Positions 17,229 to 26,210 of a stretch of DNA of 53,577 nucleotides are shown in pieces. Source of the stretch: JBCBSS01 sp039819065 (GTDB lineage Bacteria; Bacteroidota; Bacteroidia; Cytophagales; Cyclobacteriaceae); contig JBCBSS010000039.1 of assembly GCA_039819065.1 (NCBI GenBank), forward strand, positions 1-53,577, given 5' to 3'. Below the pieces are notes generated by a model. The model was not told the DNA's origin, ran no database searches, and saw nothing but the letters and a program-made list of their open reading frames with translations. Positions within the stretch are counted from its first letter, which is position 1; each line of letters starts with the position of its first letter. A program made the translations under genes and the position numbers.

Positions 17229-19283
17229 TCATTTGAACTTGACTATCATCGTAGTATAATCGTCATCTATCGCTTCCGTACCTGAAAAATCGTAAAGTTT
17301 ATCAATAAGGTACTTCTGAATTTCCTTTGGTTCACGCTCGGCCGACTCCTGCAAAGTTTCTTCTAATCTACGATAACCGAACTCCTCTCCTTTTCTGTTT
17401 TTTGCCTCTGTAATACCATCTGTGTACAATAACATGATATCCCCGGGCTTATATTTTATTTCACTGACCTCCACATACTTACAGAAATCGTTGCTCCGAA
17501 TAATGCCTAATCCGAGCCCTTTATTCTTAAAGTATTCCGTATTTCTTTCATCGGCATTATAATAGAGCGTTGGGCAATGTCCTGCCCTGGCAAAGTCAAT
17601 GGTTTTAGTTTCTGAATCCAATATGAAATAGGAGAGCGTGATAAAAGAAGTTTTATCCAAACACAAGCTCAATGCTGCGTTCGCTTTGACCAGAAATTCC
17701 TCAGGATTAAGATTTAGTTGCGAAAGACTATGAAATACCCCTTTCATCTGGGACATGTGGAATGCCGCAGATGTTCCTTTTCCTGAAACATCACCGATGA
17801 TAATGGCAAACTTGTGGTCGTTGATCTTGAAAGTATCATAATAATCACCACCTACCTCATCAGCCGCTGCGGAGAATGCCACTAATTCCGTATCGTCATT
17901 GCTTTCCAGGGTTTCTGGTAAAAGGTTGTTGTGGACTCTTTTGGCAATCTTCACTTCTTCCTTGTAGCGCTCATTTTCTAATGCCTGAGAGAGTAGTCGG
18001 AAGTTTTCAATGGAGATACCGGCTTGATTGGCAAAAGTACTGATGATCTTGGCCATCTCTTTGTTAAAGCCGTCCGACACATCCTTGAGCAAGGCAAGAA
18101 TACCAATCTGTCTGTCTTTGATCTTTATAGGGTAGGCCAAAATAGACCTGAATCTGGTTCCTTTAAGCGCTGAAAGATATTTGGTTGTGCCCCTGGTCTT
18201 GTCACTGCCATGGTCTAGAATACCTTTGATCTTGTTGCTCTTAATATGCTCTTTTACTTCTTCGATTTCATCGTTGGATATATTTTGAGAATATATCTTA
18301 CTCTCATCCATTCCCTCGTTGATCTCCAACCAACCCGCTGAGGCGAAAACTGTACTCATCGAGCTTTCTAGTAAAATGGTGTAAACTTGTTCTTCACTTT
18401 GCTCAGTCTGTATTGACTGGCTTAGTCTTTGAAAGTTGACCACCTCTTCCAACTTTTGCTCGAACACAGAAGAAGTAGGTAAGTTGAAGAGTATTACCAG
18501 AAATGAGAAAATGGCATAAATGAAAACAAAGGCCAGTAGCGCTACTATGAAGATATTACCAATAATGCTTGTAATAGGCTCGAAATCACTGGAATAAAGA
18601 TTATAGATGGTAGCCGTAAAATAACCCAGGTAGAGCATCGCCAGCACGATGAGCAGCAAGCTTTTGAGCTTTTGCTTGAAGTTGAGATAAGCTACCCATT
18701 TAAGGTTGGCCGACAAGAACAGCCCAAGTAGAATGAGAAAGATAAGATAAGCTAGTGAGAACTGTCTGAGTTCCGGGATGGGTATTACACTGTAGATCAA
18801 TCCCGCGAGTAGAGAGTACTCAAAAACAGACCATGCCTTGAGTAATAACTTGCTTTTTTGATAGAGTATAAGTCTTTTCCAAATGATAAAGGTAGAAACC
18901 AGCAGTGTTGTCAACATAGCCAGGTTTACCAGGTAGACAAAGTCTTTGAACAGTACACTCTCCACTAGGCGCGTATTGCCCAGCAATACGGTGAATAGTA
19001 CGAATACGAGGGAAATAATGGTCGTAAGTAGCCCAGTAGCAAAAACTTTCCAGAGCAAGTCTACAAAGTTGATGCTTTCTGCCTTCTCGATTCTGAACTT
19101 GTAGAAAATGAATATAGCAACGATGAAAAGATTAAAGAGGATACGTGGAACCTGGATATTGATCCCGGGCCTCAGGTCGTTGCTTATATTGAAAAGTATA
19201 GTGAGGTCTGTAAAAACCAGCACGATCCAAATCAATACCGAGAAAAGGGCACTAAGCCTTATAATCGCTTTACTTGAGTTCAT
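17229..19283 (-). CDS. Membrane-bound GAF-SpoIIE protein phosphatase (PP2C type)
   Basis: This 684-residue protein has three parts: about eight membrane helices (residues about 10-270), a GAF-like sensor domain (about 285-440), and a C-terminal SpoIIE/RsbU phosphatase. All metal and core motifs of the phosphatase are present: EVGGDYYD, GDVSGKGTSAA, ARAGHCP, LLYTDGITEA and DDDYTTMIV. It should dephosphorylate the adjacent STAS protein in response to a membrane or GAF ligand signal. The membrane module does not match a sensor type I can name. It is the first gene of the module, 107 bp after guaB, from which a terminator separates it. Confidence 0.92.
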   Translation of the reverse strand: MNSSKAIIRLSALFSVLIWIVLVFTDLTILFNISNDLRPGINIQVPRILFNLFIVAIFIFYKFRIEKAESINFVDLLWKVFATGLLTTIISLVFVLFTVLLGNTRLVESVLFKDFVYLVNLAMLTTLLVSTFIIWKRLILYQKSKLLLKAWSVFEYSLLAGLIYSVIPIPELRQFSLAYLIFLILLGLFLSANLKWVAYLNFKQKLKSLLLIVLAMLYLGYFTATIYNLYSSDFEPITSIIGNIFIVALLAFVFIYAIFSFLVILFNLPTSSVFEQKLEEVVNFQRLSQSIQTEQSEEQVYTILLESSMSTVFASAGWLEINEGMDESKIYSQNISNDEIEEVKEHIKSNKIKGILDHGSDKTRGTTKYLSALKGTRFRSILAYPIKIKDRQIGILALLKDVSDGFNKEMAKIISTFANQAGISIENFRLLSQALENERYKEEVKIAKRVHNNLLPETLESNDDTELVAFSAAADEVGGDYYDTFKINDHKFAIIIGDVSGKGTSAAFHMSQMKGVFHSLSQLNLNPEEFLVKANAALSLCLDKTSFITLSYFILDSETKTIDFARAGHCPTLYYNADERNTEYFKNKGLGLGIIRSNDFCKYVEVSEIKYKPGDIMLLYTDGITEAKNRKGEEFGYRRLEETLQESAEREPKEIQKYLIDKLYDFSGTEAIDDDYTTMIVKFK

Positions 19284-19336
19284 TAAGCCTCTTCCGCCAA
19301 AACGCTTCGAAGATACGAAATAAAGATTTGTTTAAT

Positions 19337-19371
19337 AAAAAACAAGCCTATTCAAAGATGATCGGCTTGTT
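19337..19371 (-). terminator. Rho-independent terminator after guaB
   Basis: On the minus strand an 8-bp stem (AACAAGCC / GGCTTGTT, plus-strand arms 19364-19371 and 19341-19348) is followed by a T-rich run (TTTTATT). It lies just after the guaB stop at 19391 and before the phosphatase gene, and separates the two transcripts. Confidence 0.75.
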
Positions 19372-19390
19372 ATACTTTTAATAGGTCAAT

Positions 19391-20860
19391 CTATCGGCTA
19401 TAGTTAGGAGCCTCTCGCGTGATTTGTATATCGTGAGGGTGGCTTTCATGTACTCCCGCAGCAGTTATTTTGACAAACTTAGCCTCTTTGAGTGCTTCCA
19501 CGTCTGATGCGCCACAATAGCCCATACCTGCTCTTAACCCACCGGTAAGTTGGTACAACACTTCTGCTACCAGACCTTTATACGGTACCCTGCCTACAAT
19601 ACCTTCCGGCACAAGCTTGGAGATGTCGTCTTCAACATCCTGGAAGTAGCGATCTTTCGACCCATCTTCCATTGCTTCAACCGAACCCATACCGCGATAT
19701 GATTTGAACTTTCTTCCTTCATACAGAATAACCTCTCCAGGTGCCTCTTCGGTACCAGCAAGCAGTGAACCTATCATAACACTGCTGGCTCCACCGGCAA
19801 TGGCCTTTACGACATCACCAGAAAAACGAATACCACCATCAGCGATGATCGGTACGCCCATACCTTGCACTGCTTTTGCAGATTCGAATACTGCAGAAAG
19901 CTGTGGTACACCTACTCCAGCAATGACCCTGGTAGTACATATACTTCCTGGGCCTACCCCCACTTTGATCGCATCTACTCCTGCGTCTGCTAAAGCTTTG
20001 GCACCGGCACCAGTAGCCACATTACCGGCTACCAAGTCTATATCAGGAAATTCTGCCTTTACCTTGCTACAGGTATCGATCACTCCTCTTGAATGCCCGT
20101 GAGCCGTATCAATGCTCACTACATCTACACCAGCTTTTTTTAGTGCTTCTATTCTATCTAGAATATCCGGGGTTACTCCAACAGCCGCACCCACTCTTAA
20201 TCTGCCATATTCATCTTTACATGCGTTGGGGCGATCTTTTTTCTTGAGAATATCCTTATAGGTAATCAATCCGGTAAGCTTACCATCGTCACTAACTATT
20301 GGAAGCTTTTCTATCTTATACTGTTGTAGAATGTCTTCAGCCTTAGTAAGATCTACGCCTTCGTCAGCGGTAATCAGGTTTTCCTTGGTCATGATCTCAC
20401 TTACCGGTACAGAGAAGTCTTTTTGAAACCTCAAATCCCTATTGGTGATAATTCCGATCAACTTGCCTTCTGCATCGACAACCGGAATCCCGCCAATCTT
20501 GAATTCGCGCATGATTTCATTCGCCTTTTCTATAGTAGAATTGCCATCTAGTGTGATCGGGTCAAGTATCATCCCACTTTGTGAGCGCTTGACCTTTCTA
20601 ACCTGCTCTGCCTGGGCTTTGATACCCATGTTTTTATGAATAAAACCTAACCCGCCTTCAAGCGCCACGGCAATGGCCAATTCAGCCTCGGTAACGGTAT
20701 CCATAGCAGCTGAAACAAGAGGAATATTTAGCTCAATATTTCTTGTTAGGAGCGTCTTAGTGCTGGTGTCTCTTGGTAAAACTTCGGAGTATCCGGGAAG
20801 CAGCAACACATCTTCATATGTGAGTGCTTCATAGAGAAATTTGGAATTGTCGATCGACAT
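19391..20860 (-). CDS. guaB: Inosine-5'-monophosphate dehydrogenase
   Basis: This enzyme oxidises IMP to XMP with NAD+, the committed step of GMP synthesis. At 489 residues it is full length. The TIM barrel is interrupted by two CBS domains (about 97-210). The catalytic loop GPGSICTTR has Cys308. ADGGIRFSGDV and the flap segment YRGMGSVEAM are present. It has its own promoter candidate and a terminator, so it appears monocistronic. Confidence 0.98.
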   Translation of the reverse strand: MSIDNSKFLYEALTYEDVLLLPGYSEVLPRDTSTKTLLTRNIELNIPLVSAAMDTVTEAELAIAVALEGGLGFIHKNMGIKAQAEQVRKVKRSQSGMILDPITLDGNSTIEKANEIMREFKIGGIPVVDAEGKLIGIITNRDLRFQKDFSVPVSEIMTKENLITADEGVDLTKAEDILQQYKIEKLPIVSDDGKLTGLITYKDILKKKDRPNACKDEYGRLRVGAAVGVTPDILDRIEALKKAGVDVVSIDTAHGHSRGVIDTCSKVKAEFPDIDLVAGNVATGAGAKALADAGVDAIKVGVGPGSICTTRVIAGVGVPQLSAVFESAKAVQGMGVPIIADGGIRFSGDVVKAIAGGASSVMIGSLLAGTEEAPGEVILYEGRKFKSYRGMGSVEAMEDGSKDRYFQDVEDDISKLVPEGIVGRVPYKGLVAEVLYQLTGGLRAGMGYCGASDVEALKEAKFVKITAAGVHESHPHDIQITREAPNYSR

Positions 20861-20890
20861 TGCAAATAATTTTAATTCTTATTTGCCGGA

Positions 20891-20898
20891 CAAAACTA
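20891..20898 (-). promoter_or_regulatory. Candidate -7 promoter element of guaB
   Basis: The minus strand reads TAGTTTTG, a perfect TAnnTTTG box, about 30 bp upstream of the guaB ATG. A T-rich run lies about 19 bp further upstream at the -33 position. The expected start of transcription is near 20884. Confidence 0.4.
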
Positions 20899-21008
20899 CT
20901 CACATTGCTTCATTAAAAAAAAGAATCCCTATATAATAATTGCCAAGCTTTTTTTACTTTGTTACCACATGTTGCTATTAGTTAAAATGGAGTGCTTCTC
21001 TTCCAAAC

Positions 21009-22322
21009 TTATTTGGTAATCCATCTAACGATATCCTTAATAATGTACTCGGGAATACTATTTGGCTCACTATACTCCTTCGGCCTACTTTCTCCCTCTC
21101 CTTCATGAAAAAGATGATTGAGTTTAGGATACGACTTCAGCGTCACATTTCTTTTCTTACTTAATCGTTGTTGCCAAAGGTTGTAGTCCTCCATAGTCAC
21201 TTGATAATCCCTTTCCCCCTGCATGATCAATATGGGCACTTTCAGCTTACTGGCTACTTTGAGTTGGTCGAAATTATTAAGGTCAATCCAGTAGCTAGCT
21301 GACATACCTAATGGCAACGTTTCGGCAGGGGTAGTCAGCGAGAGTGATTTTGATTTCACAGCCTTGACGGACTTCTCGATCTTAGAGATTTCAGCTTGTT
21401 CGGCATCAGTGGTACCTTCAGCACCAAGTAAATACTTGGATTGCTCCAAAATAAGATCTTCAAGTGGCCTTGCATAACCAGCCATGACGATGATACCTGC
21501 TGCATCAGGGGCATTCTTGGCGATGCGAGGTGCCATGGTAGCGCCAAGGCTATGGCCTAATACATAAATTCTGTCAGGATCAACATTCGGCAGGCTCTTG
21601 GCATATTTAACGGCCGCAACAGCATCGTCTATGACCTCGTCTTTGACGGTGTAATTATCCTTTAATGCCAAGAATTTCTCAGGATAAGCCTTGGTCTTCT
21701 TATCATATCTCAAACTGGCTATGCCGTACTTTGCCAAACCCAGAGCCAAATCTTTGAACGGTTTATTCGGCCCAATAGTCTCGTCCATATCATGGCTGCC
21801 TGAGCCATGTACAAAGATCACAATAGGAAACTTCTTGGTGCTCTCTTTTTCTGGCAGCATTATCTTGCCTGGCAGGTTTCCGAAATCTACCGGCAATTCA
21901 ATATCTTTTTCCTCGAACAAATTTGGGTCGACGTATGAAGCGGGCTTATAGTAAACCTTGGGTTCGCCCGGCAGAAAATAGATGCCGACGACTTGATCGT
22001 TTTTATCAAAGGTCAGTTTGAGGTTGATGTACGACTTCTCAAAATCACATAACCCCGTCGCAACCACAAAGTCTCCTTTTTCTTCGGTTTGGACTTTATC
22101 GAGCTTAAGGAATGAGCCTACTTGTATAGCAAGAGTATTCCAAATTTGACCAAGCTTGTTGGCATCAATTTTAGCTTTTACCTCTGGGCTAAAAAAGTCT
22201 GCCGCCTTGTCAAAAGCTTTGGCATCAAGGTGGGCAACGAACCGTTCTGTGTTTGAAACAGCATCTTGGGCATTTGCAACTAGTGGAATTAATATCAAGA
22301 AAGCAGTAAAGATGTTTTTCAT
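21009..22322 (-). CDS. Secreted alpha/beta hydrolase with N-terminal DUF3887-like domain
   Basis: This 437-residue exported protein has a signal peptide ending near VANAQ, an N-terminal about 110-residue domain resembling DUF3887 (an NTF2-like fold often fused to esterases), and a C-terminal alpha/beta hydrolase. The hydrolase has the nucleophile elbow GHSLGA, an acid-loop aspartate (MQGERDYQV) and a C-terminal LNHLF histidine. It is likely an esterase or dienelactone-hydrolase-like enzyme in the periplasm; the substrate is unknown. The ATG at 22322 gives the cleaner signal peptide. An upstream ATG at 22352 would overlap sdpI by 11 bp. It is the third gene of the sdpR-sdpI operon. Confidence 0.85.
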   Translation of the reverse strand: MKNIFTAFLILIPLVANAQDAVSNTERFVAHLDAKAFDKAADFFSPEVKAKIDANKLGQIWNTLAIQVGSFLKLDKVQTEEKGDFVVATGLCDFEKSYINLKLTFDKNDQVVGIYFLPGEPKVYYKPASYVDPNLFEEKDIELPVDFGNLPGKIMLPEKESTKKFPIVIFVHGSGSHDMDETIGPNKPFKDLALGLAKYGIASLRYDKKTKAYPEKFLALKDNYTVKDEVIDDAVAAVKYAKSLPNVDPDRIYVLGHSLGATMAPRIAKNAPDAAGIIVMAGYARPLEDLILEQSKYLLGAEGTTDAEQAEISKIEKSVKAVKSKSLSLTTPAETLPLGMSASYWIDLNNFDQLKVASKLKVPILIMQGERDYQVTMEDYNLWQQRLSKKRNVTLKSYPKLNHLFHEGEGESRPKEYSEPNSIPEYIIKDIVRWITK

Positions 22323-22341
22323 GATTTGGTGATGCTTGGGT

Positions 22342-23022
22342 TTATATTTCATGTTTTGATTGGTCAGTAGTCATTTTGTCGATTTTCTTATATACGAGAA
22401 AGGAGTATACAAATGGAACACCGGCCACTATGATGATAAATGGAATGAATAGCGAATTGAATATGACTTCGTTGGCAACGAAATTAATGAGGATCATTAC
22501 CAGGGAAGAGATGACCCAAAGTGGCCCGGCCATGCGATGGGTTTTGATCCAGACCTGCTCATTTTCTAACGTCCATGGTGTGCGCACTCCTATGAAGTAA
22601 TTAGGCCTTATTTTGCCTAGGTAATTACCCATTACCAGAAACAAAAGCAGAATAAAATTCTTCATGATCAAATTGAATTCGAACTCGTAGCCGAGTGTGG
22701 CAAAAAAGGTAAGGAAGAAAACAAAGACCAAGAAAACCGATATCGCCATAATCAAAGTGCGATAGGTCCCTTGAAACTTCTCAAAATTCTTCTTTGGGTC
22801 TATTCTAGGTATGATGAAAAATAATGAGAGTAATACCAAGTTCACAAAAGGTATAATAGTAGTTGCCCATTTGGAACCTGAAAACTTATCCGGCTCTCCT
22901 CTCCAATTCCAGTGGGTGGGCACTCTTTCTGGTATTTCTGCCCAGTATACATAAATGATTATAAAAGGCACAATGAGAATAACCAGCATCAATATTTTTT
23001 GAAGGGTATTGGTACGGTTCAT
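22342..23022 (-). CDS. sdpI: SdpI-family immunity-like membrane protein
   Basis: This 226-residue membrane protein has about six helices. The N-terminal DUF1648 part has PTHWNWRGEPDKFSGSKW. The SdpI signature is GNYLGKIRPNYFIGVRTPWT followed by WIKTHRMAG. In Bacillus subtilis SdpI protects against the SDP toxin and inactivates the repressor SdpR by holding it at the membrane. The adjacent upstream SdpR-like regulator suggests the same signalling pair here. No SDP-toxin-like gene is visible. It starts 1 bp after the sdpR stop. Confidence 0.9.
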   Translation of the reverse strand: MNRTNTLQKILMLVILIVPFIIIYVYWAEIPERVPTHWNWRGEPDKFSGSKWATTIIPFVNLVLLSLFFIIPRIDPKKNFEKFQGTYRTLIMAISVFLVFVFFLTFFATLGYEFEFNLIMKNFILLLFLVMGNYLGKIRPNYFIGVRTPWTLENEQVWIKTHRMAGPLWVISSLVMILINFVANEVIFNSLFIPFIIIVAGVPFVYSFLVYKKIDKMTTDQSKHEI

Positions 23023-23023
23023 A

Positions 23024-23290
23024 TCACTTGTTTTTGTCTTTAGTAAAATTCATCAACCACTTCAACACTTCTTCCATCACCGAAGTATTCAAAGCATATT
23101 TGACGAATTGACCGTTCTTCTCCGAGAGCACCAAGTCTGCTTGTTTCAGCAGATCCAGGTGGTGGGATATGCTGGGTTTACTGATGTTAAAAGCATCGGC
23201 TATTTCACCAGCGGTCAGATCTTTTTCCTTCAGCATCTCCAGTATTTCTCTTCTGGTCGGGTCGTTAAGCGCTTTAAATATTTTATTCAA
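23024..23290 (-). CDS. sdpR: SdpR-like ArsR-family autorepressor
   Basis: This 88-residue winged-helix regulator has NDPTRREILEML, a recognition helix FNISKPSISHHLDLLKQ and the wing GQFVKYAL. There are no ArsR metal-binding cysteines, which matches the SdpR branch. It probably represses its own operon. A 20-bp palindrome and a second inverted repeat lie directly upstream in the space shared with rlpA. Confidence 0.9.
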   Translation of the reverse strand: MNKIFKALNDPTRREILEMLKEKDLTAGEIADAFNISKPSISHHLDLLKQADLVLSEKNGQFVKYALNTSVMEEVLKWLMNFTKDKNK

Positions 23291-23314
23291 TGATCCTTGC
23301 TATACGTACTTCGC

Positions 23315-23332
23315 TTAAGTTTTATAACTTAA
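23315..23332. promoter_or_regulatory. Inverted repeat upstream of sdpR (candidate operator half)
   Basis: A perfect 7-bp inverted repeat (TTAAGTT, 4-bp spacer, AACTTAA) lies 25-42 bp upstream of the sdpR start and 2 bp from the next palindrome. Placement in the sdpR/rlpA divergent region suggests regulatory use. Confidence 0.4.
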
Positions 23333-23334
23333 TT

Positions 23335-23354
23335 AGATATTTATCTAAATATCT
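23335..23354. promoter_or_regulatory. Palindromic candidate SdpR operator
   Basis: AGATATTTA, a 2-bp spacer, then TAAATATCT form a 20-bp near-perfect palindrome, typical in size and AT-richness for an ArsR/SdpR-family dimer site. It sits between sdpR (minus) and rlpA (plus), so binding could affect both. The assignment to SdpR is inferred from position. Confidence 0.55.
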
Positions 23355-23443
23355 ATACGCTGTTGTTATTTTTTGGTTATATCATACAGGTTGTTTTGAG
23401 CTTAGCCATTAAGTTCTATCTTCGTACAGAGTTAATCGAGACT

Positions 23444-24133
23444 ATGAAAAGACATTTTTTGATCATTGCACTGAGCTTATTTTGCAGCCTTACACTCTAT
23501 GGCCAAACCCAGACGGGCAAGGCATCTTACTATGCTGATAAATTTGAAGGTAGGGCTACAGCCAGCGGAGAGAAATACAAACACTCCAAACCAACTGCTG
23601 CTCATCGGACGCTTCCTTTTGGCACTAAAGTGAAGGTGACCAATTTGGCCAACAATAAGTCTGTGGTGGTCAAGATCAATGATCGTGGGCCTTATGTAGA
23701 CGGCCGGGTCATAGACCTTTCCAAATCGGCTGCAGAAACACTCGGATTTGTCAATGATGGTTTAGCAGAAGTTAAGATCGAGGTGGTTGACGCTGGAGAT
23801 GGTAAAGGTAACAGCATGCCTAAAGCGGTAGACCCATCTACATTCGTGGATGAGAAGGAGTTTTATGATTTCAATGTTGAAAGGACCAAGCCTAATGGTT
23901 TTGGTGTTCAGATTGGCAGTTATCGCGAGCTAGTGAACTTGGTAAGGCTTTCTGATAACCTAAAGTCTTCTTACCGAAAAGAAGTAACGGTACAGGTGAA
24001 GCTGGTTAATAACACCAAGGTTTATACACTTATACTGGGACAATTCAGTACTCGGGCTAAAGCGGATCAATTCAAAGCTAAACTACAGAAGAAGTACCCC
24101 GACGCTTTCATCATAGACTATGCTAAGCTTTAG
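23444..24133 (+). CDS. rlpA: RlpA-family septal ring lytic transglycosylase with SPOR domain
   Basis: This 229-residue exported protein has a signal peptide ending near LYGQT, a double-psi beta-barrel (RlpA) domain with TGKASYYADKFEGRATASG and KINDRGPYVDGRVIDLS (residues about 25-115), and a C-terminal SPOR domain (about 150-229) that binds denuded peptidoglycan at division sites. The family cleaves naked glycan strands in some bacteria. The ATG at 23444 is chosen because it starts the signal peptide; the frame extends upstream to 23363 without similarity. The 3' end overlaps the DUF488 gene by 11 bp. Confidence 0.93.
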   Translation: MKRHFLIIALSLFCSLTLYGQTQTGKASYYADKFEGRATASGEKYKHSKPTAAHRTLPFGTKVKVTNLANNKSVVVKINDRGPYVDGRVIDLSKSAAETLGFVNDGLAEVKIEVVDAGDGKGNSMPKAVDPSTFVDEKEFYDFNVERTKPNGFGVQIGSYRELVNLVRLSDNLKSSYRKEVTVQVKLVNNTKVYTLILGQFSTRAKADQFKAKLQKKYPDAFIIDYAKL

Positions 24134-24479
24134 AAGGGTCTTGTAAATATGATAACAATGCTTTGGCGTTGTTATGCTCTTCGTTCTTAGCTGCATATAG
24201 GATTGTCACTTTTCCATGGTCGCTTTCTAACGCTCTGATCTTATCTAATAGTTCAGGCTGAAGGTCGATTTCTGCTCTATATCTTTTTAGAAACTCCACC
24301 CACTTTTCAGGCTCGTGATTAAACCATTGCCTTAGGTCTTTGCTAGGAGATATTTCCTTCATCCATAAATCTACATAGGCATTTGACTTACTAAGCCCAC
24401 GAGGCCACAAACGGTCGATAAGTATTCTATACCCATCGGTATCCTCATGAGGCTCATACACACGTTTGGTATCTATCAT
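24123..24479 (-). CDS. DUF488 family protein (YeaO-like)
   Basis: This 118-residue cytosolic protein has the family signature RILIDRLWPRGLSK near residue 18-31, WMKEISPS, LRQWFNHEPEKW and a C-terminal ILYAAKNEEHNNA. Members are small, widespread and of unproven function; no catalytic role is clear. It is monocistronic, overlaps rlpA tail to tail by 11 bp, and is divergent from the TPR gene. Confidence 0.9.
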   Translation of the reverse strand: MIDTKRVYEPHEDTDGYRILIDRLWPRGLSKSNAYVDLWMKEISPSKDLRQWFNHEPEKWVEFLKRYRAEIDLQPELLDKIRALESDHGKVTILYAAKNEEHNNAKALLSYLQDPSKA

Positions 24480-24643
24480 ATCAATTTCACCTTCATTTCA
24501 AATTAGACAATATTACGTTTGTTTGATTAGCATCGGCAAAAAAGAAGGTTTAATTCTACCCAACTGTCGGCCGTACGAAGTGCTTTAATGTCAGAAATAT
24601 CTTATTTTTAATAATACACTGGCAAATTCAACCGCCATTAACC

Positions 24644-26206
24644 GTGAAATTAAGGTTACTCTTAATAGTGCTTTGCAGTCTTTCGCCAATATTGCTCCTG
24701 GCGCAGAGAGACTCTTTGATTCTACTATCCGATATAGGTTTCCATTCTGATTTCGAGAAAAAGGCATTCAACGATCATTTTGTTTCAGGTGAGGATAACT
24801 ACCTGGCCCTCTTTATGGCCGTCAACGGCGCTATGAATAATAGCATGTATCAGGAGAATCAAGCCAAATTCAAAAGTGAGCTCAACACTTTCAACAAGGT
24901 TAAATTAGTTAAGAAAAAGCCAGAGCAAAAAATAAAGGCTTTATATGGCAAAATTCATGAAGCTTTTTTGAAGAAATACGATGCCCGCAATGAGTTCTCA
25001 AGTATCTTTAAGTCAGGCAGTTATAATTGCGTATCCTCCACGGCTTTGTACAGCTTGGTTTTTGATGAATTCGGTATTCCATTCAATATTAAAGAGACGC
25101 CTAATCATGTTTATCTGATTGCCTATCCAGCAACCGAGCGTATCCATGTCGAAACCACTGATGCTTCAGGCGGCTTCTTTCAATTTGATGAAGACTTGAA
25201 AAAAAGATATGTCGACCATCTTTATGCGCAAGAAATCATCAGCAAGAGAGAATATAATTCACTGACCATTGATGAATTGATCGATGAGTACTACTTCACC
25301 GAAGACGAAATCGACATTGAGCGACTAATCGGCATTCAATATATGAATGATGGCATCTATCGGTTTGATGATGGTCATCTGGTAGATGCGTTTGAGCAGT
25401 TCGAGAAGGCTTATCTATTCTACCAGCATGAAAAAATAGCCAATATGTTGGTTATGCTGGGTTCATACATTTTGCGAGATGGCAAATATGGAGATTTGGA
25501 ACATGTAGATTATCTGGCAAAGCTTTCCAGATTTGAAGACTATGGTTTTGACGTGGATGTAGTATTGGCTGAATTTGGGCGTATCGCCAAAATCCATCTG
25601 ATTAACGGGGGTAACAGCACGAGGTATTCAGCTTTCTACAAAAGACTTGATCAGCAAATCAATAATACCATTTTGAAACGTGAGCTTGAGTATCAGTACA
25701 ACTATGACATGAGTTGGTTTTACTTCAACCAGGGCTACTATGATAAGACTTTGCCTCACATTGAAAAGGCCTACGCTGTAAGACCTGAAAATATAGAAAT
25801 CTCAAAGATCATGGTCTCAACCATCGGTGAAAAGGTGAGATTGATGAGTGATAACCAAGAGGTAATTAACATTCTACAATCTTACCGGGATAGATATAAG
25901 GCTTTGAGGGAGAATAACATTTTCAACAGTATGTTGGCCAATGCATTCATACTTGAGTTCGGTCACTCTTTTGATATGGGTTTTGAGAAAAAGGGTCTAG
26001 AATACAAAGCACTATTTGAAGGCATTTTAGCCTCTCTCCCTGAAACGCTGATTAACAAACACGCTGTTGGCCGTTCCTATTCTCTGATGGCGGTCTACTA
26101 CTTCAAAAAAGGCCATACTACCAAAGCCAAACAAATCATTGATGAAGGGTTGCAACGCGCGCCGGGCAGCTATGAACTGATGCAAAGAAAGAGAATGTTG
26201 AAATAG
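24644..26206 (+). CDS. Exported transglutaminase-like/TPR protein
   Basis: This 520-residue protein has a signal peptide (residues 1-20, ending LLLAQ). Residues about 90-200 resemble a transglutaminase-like cysteine-protease fold: Cys129 in SYNCVSSTALYSLVFDEFG, His155 in TPNHVYLIAY, and an acidic residue at Glu170 or Asp173 (HVETTDASGG). The C-terminal part (about 230-520) is helical with TPR-like repeats (YYDKTLPHIEKAYAVRPEN, KGHTTKAKQIIDEGLQRAP). A catalytic Cys-His-acid set is plausible but its activity is unknown. The start is GTG at 24644. It ends 4 bp before the convergent MORN gene. Confidence 0.75.
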   Translation: MKLRLLLIVLCSLSPILLLAQRDSLILLSDIGFHSDFEKKAFNDHFVSGEDNYLALFMAVNGAMNNSMYQENQAKFKSELNTFNKVKLVKKKPEQKIKALYGKIHEAFLKKYDARNEFSSIFKSGSYNCVSSTALYSLVFDEFGIPFNIKETPNHVYLIAYPATERIHVETTDASGGFFQFDEDLKKRYVDHLYAQEIISKREYNSLTIDELIDEYYFTEDEIDIERLIGIQYMNDGIYRFDDGHLVDAFEQFEKAYLFYQHEKIANMLVMLGSYILRDGKYGDLEHVDYLAKLSRFEDYGFDVDVVLAEFGRIAKIHLINGGNSTRYSAFYKRLDQQINNTILKRELEYQYNYDMSWFYFNQGYYDKTLPHIEKAYAVRPENIEISKIMVSTIGEKVRLMSDNQEVINILQSYRDRYKALRENNIFNSMLANAFILEFGHSFDMGFEKKGLEYKALFEGILASLPETLINKHAVGRSYSLMAVYYFKKGHTTKAKQIIDEGLQRAPGSYELMQRKRMLK

Positions 26207-26210
26207 CTCT

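Noticed and set aside
21009..23290. Full SDP toxin biosynthesis operon
   Set aside because: No gene resembling the sdpA, sdpB or sdpC toxin and maturation genes is present; only sdpR- and sdpI-like genes are seen.
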